Assembly (NCBI GenBank): GCA_017308135.1
Contig: JAFKFM010000006.1
Coordinates: forward strand, 189,724-253,723
Origin: Alphaproteobacteria bacterium
GTDB taxonomy: Bacteria; Pseudomonadota; Alphaproteobacteria; CACIAM-22H2
DNA length: 64,000 nucleotides
Reading direction: 5' to 3'
The position numbers and the translations under genes are program-made. The notes under the pieces were generated by a model that saw nothing but the letters and a program-made list of their open reading frames with translations, was not told where the DNA came from and did not search any database. This document shows positions 24,982 through 32,061 of the stretch, in pieces (position 1 is the first letter of the stretch; every line of letters starts with the position of its first letter).

Positions 24982-25915
24982 CGAGGCGCTCTTTGAGATA
25001 CGCGGCCCCGGTCGTGTCGGGATAGCGCGCGGGGTCCCCCGGCAAACAGACGACCGGCGCATCGGCGTTGGGGTCGAGGAAATAGGCGACCGACCAGCGC
25101 TCGCGCCCCGAGCGGTTGACCACGCGATGCGGCGTGGAGACGTAAACGTCGTTCGACCAGCGCATCAGGCAATCGCCGATATTGCACACGAAGCTGTCGG
25201 CGACCGGCGTGGCCGCGATCCATTCGCCCGAGCGCGCGCGCACTTCCAACCCGCCGACTTGGTCCTGCCACAGGATCGTGACATTGCCGTAATCGGTGTG
25301 CGGGGCGGCCCCGTATTGGCGCCCGTCGAAGGCGCCCGGATGCGGTGGGTAATGCAGCAGGCGCAACGTCGCCAGCGGCTTGTCGATTTTGTCGGCGAAG
25401 AAATCCTCGTCCAACCCCAGATCGCGCGCGAAGGCGCGATGCAGGTCTTGGCCGAGATCGAGCATCGCGTCGAAATAATTCAGCAGCGCCGGGCGGAAAT
25501 CATGCGGCGTCGCGGGCCATTGATTGGGCCCGTGGAACGGCTTGCCCGCCAACAGGTCCGGATCGTCCGGCGCCAATTCGCGGCCCATATTGAAGGCTTC
25601 CTTGGCGTCGCCGGGCCGGTCGGGATCGAGCGCTTCGCTTTCGAACGGCACATAGCCGCGATTATGCCGCGAATGGGTAATCGAGGTTTTGGCCTTCTCC
25701 TCGGCCGGTAATTTGAAGAATTCGCGCCCCGCACCCAGCATCGCGTCGCGGATCAGTGCTGGCACGCCATGATTGACGACGTAGAAGAAGCCGGTCCCCC
25801 GGCACGCCGCCCCGATTTCGGCGGCGACGCGCGCAGGGTCGCTGCCGTCGCGCAAGGGGCCCAAATCAATGATCGGAATTTCACCCGGTTTGGGCGCACG
25901 CGCGGCTTCGGTCAT
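24953..25915 (-). CDS. Isopenicillin N synthase-family 2-oxoglutarate/Fe(II) oxygenase
   Basis: A 320-aa non-haem iron oxygenase. IPIIDLGPLRDG and GFFYVVNHGVP are the DIOX_N marks. The iron-binding HxD..H triad is visible in APHTDYGNVTIL and TPHRVVNRSG, and the RxS motif for the 2OG carboxylate is RWSVAYF. Length is typical of bacterial members, which act on small molecules; the substrate is not predictable. It ends inside the next gene by a 29-nt overlap and starts 17 nt from the rlmB-like gene stop. Confidence 0.93.
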   Translation of the reverse strand: MTEAARAPKPGEIPIIDLGPLRDGSDPARVAAEIGAACRGTGFFYVVNHGVPALIRDAMLGAGREFFKLPAEEKAKTSITHSRHNRGYVPFESEALDPDRPGDAKEAFNMGRELAPDDPDLLAGKPFHGPNQWPATPHDFRPALLNYFDAMLDLGQDLHRAFARDLGLDEDFFADKIDKPLATLRLLHYPPHPGAFDGRQYGAAPHTDYGNVTILWQDQVGGLEVRARSGEWIAATPVADSFVCNIGDCLMRWSNDVYVSTPHRVVNRSGRERWSVAYFLDPNADAPVVCLPGDPARYPDTTGAAYLKERLDATYSFRRT

Positions 25916-25931
25916 GCGGACATGACTTGCA

Positions 25932-26813
25932 TTATCTAGGCCGCAAACCGCCGGTCAGCGCGTGCATGAAGATCGCGGCGGTCGCGGCGACGTTGAGCGA
26001 TTGCACACGGCCGGAGCCGGGCAGCATCGCCACCTTCTCGCACGCCGCGAGCGTTTCGGCGCTCAAGCCCCGCTCCTCGTTGCCGAGCACCAAGCAGACG
26101 GGCTTGGGCGCCTTGGCGAGTTCGGCGACCGGCAAGGGCGATGCGCCGTCCAGCGCCGTGCCGACGACCACATAAAAATCGCGCAGGCGGCGCAGCACGT
26201 CGGGCAAACGATGGATGCGATAGAGATCGACCCAGACGAGCCCGCCTTCGGAGACGCGATAGGCCGCTTCCGACGGGCCCGCTTGGTCCTGGCGATCGGA
26301 AATCGCCAGATGCGGCAGGCCGAAAAACGCCGCCGTGCGCGCGATGGCGCCGAGATTATGCGGATTGCCGATCCCGTCGAGGATGATCAGCGGATGCCAT
26401 TTGCGCGCCCAGGCCTGGGCTTGGCCCAAATCGAAGGACTTGGCCGGGCGCGGCGCGGTCTCCGCGACGATGCCGCCATTGAGCGCGGTGCCCGCCATCT
26501 TGTCGAGCGCACCCTGCGGCACGATGCGATGGGGAATGTCGCGCGCGTTGGCCTCGCGCAGCATGTCGCTGGCCGCTTGCGCCATTTCGGGCGCCACGAT
26601 CAGGCGCTTCACCGCTTGCGGATCGCGCAGGAACAAGGCTTCGACCGCCGGCAGACCGGCGATGCGCAGGATATCGCGCCGATGCGGTGCGCCCTTGTCG
26701 CTCGAAGCGTTCGGCCGGCCGCCGTCGCGGCCTTGCGGCGCGCCGTGCGATTTGGGGCCGCGGAACGGCGGGCGTCGTTTGGGGTGAGGTTTTCCGGTCA
26801 CGGCGCCCGGCAT
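25932..26813 (-). CDS. rlmB: TrmH/SpoU-family 23S rRNA (guanosine-2'-O-)-methyltransferase
   Basis: A 293-aa SpoU methyltransferase with the three knot motifs: NPHNLGAIARTAAFFG, LVLGNEERGLS and SLNVAATAAIFMH. An N-terminal L30e-like substrate-binding domain (GLPAVEALFLRDPQAVKRLIV) is present, preceded by a basic 45-residue extension. RlmB, methylating G2251 of 23S rRNA, is the best match; other TrmH subgroups are possible. It diverges from thrS. Confidence 0.86.
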   Translation of the reverse strand: MPGAVTGKPHPKRRPPFRGPKSHGAPQGRDGGRPNASSDKGAPHRRDILRIAGLPAVEALFLRDPQAVKRLIVAPEMAQAASDMLREANARDIPHRIVPQGALDKMAGTALNGGIVAETAPRPAKSFDLGQAQAWARKWHPLIILDGIGNPHNLGAIARTAAFFGLPHLAISDRQDQAGPSEAAYRVSEGGLVWVDLYRIHRLPDVLRRLRDFYVVVGTALDGASPLPVAELAKAPKPVCLVLGNEERGLSAETLAACEKVAMLPGSGRVQSLNVAATAAIFMHALTGGLRPR

Positions 26814-26913
26814 AGCGCATCCGCCCCCCTCCCCGCCAGCCCCGAACGTTGCACGAAACGCCGCACGGGCCTATTTTGCTCGGCTTTCCGCGTAGTCGAA
26901 GGAATTCAGGGCA

Positions 26914-28770
26914 ATGGACGGGTCGAAGGGTAAGCCGGAGGTGGATTTGGAACGTATGCGCCATTCGTGCGCGCATGTGCTGGCCGCCGCCGTCACGAAG
27001 CTTTATCCGCAAGCGAAGCTGGGCGTCGGCCCGGCGATCGCCGATGGGTTCTATTACGACATCCACACGCCCACGCCGCTGACCAGCGAAGACCTGCCGG
27101 CCATCGAAGCCGAAATGCGCCGCATCCGCGAGCGCAAGCTGCCTTTCGTGCGCGAGGAAGTGGCGATCGACGACGCGATCGGGTTCATGAAGTCGACGAA
27201 CCAGGACTACAAGGTCGAGTTGCTCGACCTTCTGAAGTCGCGCGGTTCGACGGCCGCCAAGGGTCTCGACGATCCCAATCTGTTCGAGAATCCGGCCGCG
27301 GGCGTGTCGAGCGTGTCGCTCTACAAGCTCGGCGAGTTCGTCGATCTGTGCCGGGGCCCGCATGTCGAGCATTCGGGCCAAGTGGGTGCCTTCCGCTTGA
27401 TGCGCGTGGCCGGCGCCTATTGGCGCGGCGACAACCGCAATCCGCAGCTGACGCGCGTTTACGGCACGACCTGGGCGAACGAGGCCGATCTCAAGGCCTA
27501 TCTGTTCCGCTTGGAGGAAGCCGAGAAGCGCGACCATCGCAAGCTGGGCGTGTCGATGGGCTTGTTCCACATTCAGGAAGAAGCGCCCGGCACGGTGTTC
27601 TGGCATCCCAAAGGCTGGACGCTGTTCCGCACGATCGAGCGTTACATGCGCACGAAGCTCGAAGACGACGGCTATGTCGAGGTGAAGACGCCGCAGCTCG
27701 TCGACCGCGTGTTCTGGGAAAAATCCGGCCACTGGGAGAATTATCGCGACGCGATGTTCGTGGCCAAGCCCGGCAAAGAAGGCGAAGAGGAAGACCGCCT
27801 CTACGCCATCAAGCCGATGAGCTGCCCCGGTGCCGTGCAGATTTTCCGCCACGGCCAGCGTTCCTATAAGGACCTGCCGCTGCGCATGGCGGAATTCGGC
27901 GCCTGCCATCGCTACGAGCCGTCGGGCGCGTTGCATGGCATCATGCGCGTGCGCGCCTTCACGCAGGACGACGCGCATATCTTCTGCACCGAGGATCAGA
28001 TCCCGGCAGAGTCGCAAAAGTTCTGCGACCTGCTGCGCGACATCTACAAGGATTTCGGCTTCTCGGATCTGCTCGTCAAATTCTCCGACCGGCCCGAGCA
28101 GCGCGCGGGGTCGGACGAGATTTGGGACAAGGCGGAAAGCGCCCTCGAAAAAGGTTCGACCGCCGCCGGTCTCGCCACGACGCGCAATCCGGGCGAAGGC
28201 GCGTTCTACGGGCCGAAGCTCGAATTCGTGCTGCGCGACGCGATCGGCCGCGATTGGCAATGCGGCACGTTGCAGGTCGATTTCGTGCTGCCCGAACGCC
28301 TCGACGCTTCGTATATCGGCGAGGACGGTGCGAAACATCGCCCGGTGATGCTCCACCGCGCGATCCTGGGCTCGTTCGAACGCTTCATCGGCATCCTGAT
28401 CGAGAACTACGCCGGCCGCTTGCCGACCTGGCTGTCGCCGATCCAGGCGCGGATGATTCCGATCGCCGATCGCCATGTCGATTTCGCCAAGGACGTCGCG
28501 CGCCGTTTGGCGCATATGCAGCTGCCCAACGGCGAAGGCGGCGTGCGCATCGATATCGACGCATCGACCGAGCGCATGCAGAAGAAGATCCGCAACGCGC
28601 AGATCGATCAGATCCCCTACATGCTGGTGATCGGCGACAAGGAAGCCGAAGCGGGCAAGGTCGCGCTGCGCTTGCGTTCCGGCAAGGATCTGGGCGCGGT
28701 CACGGTCGAGGAAGCGTTCGAGCGCATCGCCGCCGAAGTCGGCACGCGCGCGGATATTCCGGTCGCCTGA
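26914..28770 (+). CDS. thrS: Threonyl-tRNA synthetase lacking the N-terminal TGS domain
   Basis: A 618-aa class II synthetase that charges tRNA-Thr. It starts directly at the N2 editing domain: MRHSCAHVLAAAV (HxxxH) and LCRGPHVEHSG (CxxxH). The catalytic core has motif 1 region, the zinc Cys in PMSCPGAVQIF, motif 2 RMAEFGACHRYEPSG and motif 3 MLHRAILGSFERFIG. The C-terminal anticodon domain ends ...DIPVA. The usual 60-residue TGS domain is absent: an in-frame TAG lies 18 nt before the ATG. In E. coli that domain is dispensable for charging, so the enzyme should work. Confidence 0.96.
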   Translation: MDGSKGKPEVDLERMRHSCAHVLAAAVTKLYPQAKLGVGPAIADGFYYDIHTPTPLTSEDLPAIEAEMRRIRERKLPFVREEVAIDDAIGFMKSTNQDYKVELLDLLKSRGSTAAKGLDDPNLFENPAAGVSSVSLYKLGEFVDLCRGPHVEHSGQVGAFRLMRVAGAYWRGDNRNPQLTRVYGTTWANEADLKAYLFRLEEAEKRDHRKLGVSMGLFHIQEEAPGTVFWHPKGWTLFRTIERYMRTKLEDDGYVEVKTPQLVDRVFWEKSGHWENYRDAMFVAKPGKEGEEEDRLYAIKPMSCPGAVQIFRHGQRSYKDLPLRMAEFGACHRYEPSGALHGIMRVRAFTQDDAHIFCTEDQIPAESQKFCDLLRDIYKDFGFSDLLVKFSDRPEQRAGSDEIWDKAESALEKGSTAAGLATTRNPGEGAFYGPKLEFVLRDAIGRDWQCGTLQVDFVLPERLDASYIGEDGAKHRPVMLHRAILGSFERFIGILIENYAGRLPTWLSPIQARMIPIADRHVDFAKDVARRLAHMQLPNGEGGVRIDIDASTERMQKKIRNAQIDQIPYMLVIGDKEAEAGKVALRLRSGKDLGAVTVEEAFERIAAEVGTRADIPVA

Positions 28771-28771
28771 C

Positions 28772-28957
28772 CTAGCAGACGCCGAACCACGCGAACGCGC
28801 CGTAGCATGCCCCGGACAGCTTGTTCAGGGCGAGGAAGACGATCGCGTCGAGCAGCGTGAGTGCGGCGAGCAGCGGCACGGCGTAGCGCCACAGCGGCAC
28901 GGCGAGCGCACGCCAGGTGCGCTTGGCGGCGGGAATCGTTTTGCCGTAGACGCTCAT
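28772..28957 (-). CDS. Small single-pass membrane protein coupled to the FemAB-like gene
   Basis: A 61-aa protein of unknown family. A basic N-terminus (MSVYGKTIPAAKRTWRAL) is followed by a hydrophobic span of about 25 residues (YAVPLLAALTLLDAIVFLALN), and the C-terminus has two cysteines (GACYGAFAWFGVC). Its ATG overlaps the stop of the upstream acyltransferase gene by 4 nt (ATGA). That overlap is the main evidence that it is real. It ends 1 nt from the thrS stop. Confidence 0.68.
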   Translation of the reverse strand: MSVYGKTIPAAKRTWRALAVPLWRYAVPLLAALTLLDAIVFLALNKLSGACYGAFAWFGVC

Positions 28958-29853
28958 AGATACGTGCCCGCGAGTTCGAAGGGCGTGGCGCCCGTGCCGA
29001 GCTTGAAGCGCGCGAGGCCGGCACTGCGTTCGGTTTCGACGACGCCGAGATCGAGCGTGCGCACGCCCGATTCTTTCAACGCCAGCGCCGCGCGCCACAA
29101 CACGAGATTGGCGGCGTTGCGCTTGCGCCCGGCATCGGACGACGACGCGACGTAATAGGTCGCATCGCGCCCGTGGCGCAGGAACAACGCCCCCGCCACC
29201 GGCTCGCGCTTGTCCAGCGCCACCGCGACCAAGCATTCGCGCGCGGCTTTGAGTTCAGCAAGCCGCGACACGAACGAAGCGGGCGGCGCTTCGAAGCCCT
29301 TTTTCGCGCGCAACGCATCGGCCTGTTCGATCACCCAATCGACCCATTTGCCGCGCGGCGCCAATTCGATCCGCAGATTGGAACGCTCCGCCACGGCCAA
29401 GCGATTGCGCCATTTTTGTTTCATGCGCGCGCGCAAGCCGGCTTCGTCAGCGTCGTCGAGCCGCCACAGCGCCATCGTCGGACCGGTATGCACGCGCGCA
29501 TGACCCAACCAGCGCGCGGCGTTGGCGGGCTCGGCCGCGATTTCCGGGCCCAACAACCTTGCCGCGAAGGGCCATCCGGGTAGCGTCTTGGTGAAAATTT
29601 CGGCGGCACGCCCATCGCCGACCGGCCCGCGCAGCCCCAACCAAAGATCGAAAAATCCCAACCACCGCCGGCCGATCGCCTGCAAACAGGCGACGGGCGC
29701 GCCGTCGTCGGCCATCGCCACAAAGCGCCGCACGTCGCGCCCCTGCCAACGCGCCGCGAGGCCGTATTCCCAATCCTGCTGCAGCGGGAAAAAGGACATA
29801 CGCGCGGCAGTGTCGAACCAGGTTTGCCGGTCGGGATCGGCGATAATTTTCAT
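28954..29853 (-). CDS. FemAB/GNAT-type acyltransferase
   Basis: A 299-aa protein of the FemAB-like GNAT family. The first half (residues 1-120) is a degenerate GNAT fold; the second carries KQKWRNRLAVAERSNLRIEL, VAGALFLRHGRDATYYVASSSDAGRKRNAANLVLWRAALALKESG and LGVVETERSAGLARFKLGTG, typical of acyl-transfer from aminoacyl-tRNA or acyl-CoA to peptidoglycan, polysaccharide or lipid acceptors. The exact substrate is unknown. It is coupled to a 61-aa membrane protein downstream. Confidence 0.84.
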   Translation of the reverse strand: MKIIADPDRQTWFDTAARMSFFPLQQDWEYGLAARWQGRDVRRFVAMADDGAPVACLQAIGRRWLGFFDLWLGLRGPVGDGRAAEIFTKTLPGWPFAARLLGPEIAAEPANAARWLGHARVHTGPTMALWRLDDADEAGLRARMKQKWRNRLAVAERSNLRIELAPRGKWVDWVIEQADALRAKKGFEAPPASFVSRLAELKAARECLVAVALDKREPVAGALFLRHGRDATYYVASSSDAGRKRNAANLVLWRAALALKESGVRTLDLGVVETERSAGLARFKLGTGATPFELAGTYL

Positions 29854-29960
29854 GACAGCGGAAATTTTTCCGGAATGACAATGGCAACCGTAACACGCAG
29901 CGGCATAGAGTGTCGTGTCGCCGCAATATTTGCGTCGATTTTTGCATTCCTCCGGACGCG

Positions 29961-30947
29961 ATGCACGACCTCACGCCAACCGCCGTACCGGACACCGCCG
30001 CGCAGCTTCCCGACACCCCGCGCAAACCGGACGACAATCGCCATTTCGTTTTCGTCCATCGCGTGTTCGCAGCACCCGGCGCCGTATTCAAGCTCGACGC
30101 GAATACGGGCGAGCCCGTGCTGGCGCTCGATTTAGGCAATGTCAAAGCCTGCCTGCCCTTTCCGGCGTTGATCAAGGCGTTCGAGATCGCGCCCGATTCG
30201 CCCGATTCGCGCCAGCTCGACGCGGTGGCCAAAGGCTTGCGCCATGTGCGCCGGATCGCGCCCGGCGATTCGATTCCCGCCGAATTGCTCGACGGCTCGG
30301 CGTCGTGGAAAGTCGAGGCGCATCACGCCGCCGCCGCGCGCGGCAAATTATTCGCGGGCTTGCTCGCGGCCCTGGGCAAGCGCCCGAACGCGAAAACGCC
30401 GCGCGACTACGCGGTCTTGGCCGAAAACGCGTCGCTGCTGCCCGAACTGGCCGACGGCTACAAACTGCTGGCGGGAAAAATGGGCCTCGACGCCAAACTC
30501 GCGGGCGACGCGGAGGCGATCGTCGAAGCGCTGGCGGAGGAATTCGCCTATATCGAGGCCTTACGCGAGCGCGTGGGTTCGACGCGCGCACTCGTCGATA
30601 CGCTGCGCAACCTGCGCGACGCCTATCGCCGCGACCGATCGACGCTGGATCAAATCGCGCGCATCGTGCAATTGCTCGAACGGCCGATCGCCGCCTATGA
30701 GCGCCGGTTGCATCGGCTCGACCTCAAAATCGCCGATACGATCGACGCCGTGCTGAACATGACCCAGCGCATCGCCCTGGCGCGCGAGGTCCGCGACCGG
30801 CTGCATGCCGAAACGATGCGCTGGGACGATCTGCTGGCGCTGTGGAATGGCGGGGTATCGGCGCGCGGCCAGCGCGCCCGAATCGACGAAACCTATCGCT
30901 TCGCGGCCCGACATTTCCCCATCGCGTCCGATTGGAACGCCGCCTGA
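29961..30947 (+). CDS. Unknown-family protein, first of a tandem paralogous pair
   Basis: A 328-aa soluble protein of no family I recognise. It is mostly helical in its second half. Blocks shared with the next gene are SWKVEAHH, EEFAYIEALRERVG, ARIVQLLERPIAAYERRL, RLHAETMRWDDLLALWNG and YRFAARHFPI. The N-terminal 25 residues are Pro/Thr-rich. The start at 29961 (MHDLTP) was preferred to 29910 because it aligns with the paralogue. 66 nt separate it from the paralogue, and a degenerate hybrid kinase follows. Function unknown. Confidence 0.78.
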   Translation: MHDLTPTAVPDTAAQLPDTPRKPDDNRHFVFVHRVFAAPGAVFKLDANTGEPVLALDLGNVKACLPFPALIKAFEIAPDSPDSRQLDAVAKGLRHVRRIAPGDSIPAELLDGSASWKVEAHHAAAARGKLFAGLLAALGKRPNAKTPRDYAVLAENASLLPELADGYKLLAGKMGLDAKLAGDAEAIVEALAEEFAYIEALRERVGSTRALVDTLRNLRDAYRRDRSTLDQIARIVQLLERPIAAYERRLHRLDLKIADTIDAVLNMTQRIALAREVRDRLHAETMRWDDLLALWNGGVSARGQRARIDETYRFAARHFPIASDWNAA

Positions 30948-31013
30948 TGCGGATTCTTTAAGACGAGATTCATTTTCAAGGCGCAAATTCCGGCTCGTCC
31001 TCAGGAGCCAGAA

Positions 31014-32015
31014 ATGCCGGCCGTTTCGATCGCCGAAGAAACCGGTGCGCCGACGCCCGAAGCGGCGTTGAACCGCGCGCCCAAAACCGCCGCGGCGCCG
31101 CGCCGTTTCGAGTTCGAGCACAAAGTATTCGCCGCCCCCAAGGCGGCGTTCGAACGCGACGATTCGACGCAAGAACCGGTGTTCAGCGTCGATCTGGGCG
31201 ATCTGCGCGCGGCGATGAGCATCGACGCCGTGCGCGAGTACTTCAAAATCCCGGCCGATTCCGCCGACGGTAAGTTGCTGGCGGAAATTCCCAACGCGCT
31301 GAAATACGTGCCGGCGATCCATCCCGGCGACGCGATCCCGTCGGAACTGATCGACGGCACGGCGTCGTGGAAGGTGGAGAAGCATCACCTCGAAACCGCG
31401 CATGGCCGTATCGCCGCCGGCTTGCTCGCCTGGATCGGCGAAGGCACGAAAGCGGAAAGCGCCGTCGAGTTCGCGGCGATGGCGAGCGACCCGGCCGTCA
31501 AAACGAAAGTGCAGGCGGCGTTCTCCAAACTCGCGCAGCGCATGGGCCTGCCGGAGGAACGCAAAAGCGAGGTCGTCGACTCGGTCGAGCGGCTGGCCAC
31601 CGAGCTTTCGTATATCGAGGCGTTGCGCGAGAAGGTCGGCCAGATGCGCCGCCTGATCGATTTGTTCCGCCGCCTGCAGACCGGTTACAAGCGCGAGCGC
31701 GGCATCGCCGACAGCCTCGCGCGGGTCGTGCAATTGCTCGACAAGCCGGTGCGCCGCTACGAGCAACGTCTGGACGAGGTCGACGCGCAGACCGGCGAGA
31801 CGGCGAACACGATCCTCAATCTCGGCCGCCAGATTATCTTTGTCCGCCAGGCGCGCGACTGGCTGCATGGCGAAACCATGCGCTGGGATTCGCTGCTCGG
31901 CGCCTGGTCGGGCGAAACGATCGAACGCAATCCCGCACAGCAGCGCAAAGTCGGCGACACCTATCGCTTCGCCGCGCGTTATTTCCCCGTCGACGAGGCG
32001 TGGGCGAGCGGTTGA
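31014..32015 (+). CDS. Unknown-family protein, second of a tandem paralogous pair
   Basis: A 333-aa protein that matches the preceding one along its length: RFEFEHKVFAAP versus HFVFVHRVFAAP, SWKVEKHH, TELSYIEALREKVG, RVVQLLDKPVRRYEQRL, WLHGETMRWDSLLGAWSG and YRFAARYFPV. No signal peptide or membrane segment is present. A long central helical region (about residues 190-300) may form a coiled coil. AGGAG about 7 nt upstream supports the ATG at 31014. The hybrid kinase ATG lies 46 nt after its stop, so the three genes look like one transcription unit. Confidence 0.8.
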   Translation: MPAVSIAEETGAPTPEAALNRAPKTAAAPRRFEFEHKVFAAPKAAFERDDSTQEPVFSVDLGDLRAAMSIDAVREYFKIPADSADGKLLAEIPNALKYVPAIHPGDAIPSELIDGTASWKVEKHHLETAHGRIAAGLLAWIGEGTKAESAVEFAAMASDPAVKTKVQAAFSKLAQRMGLPEERKSEVVDSVERLATELSYIEALREKVGQMRRLIDLFRRLQTGYKRERGIADSLARVVQLLDKPVRRYEQRLDEVDAQTGETANTILNLGRQIIFVRQARDWLHGETMRWDSLLGAWSGETIERNPAQQRKVGDTYRFAARYFPVDEAWASG

Positions 32016-32061
32016 GGCGGCGCGTACGCCAAGGCATAGTCCCGGGCGGAACAGCCGCTTC

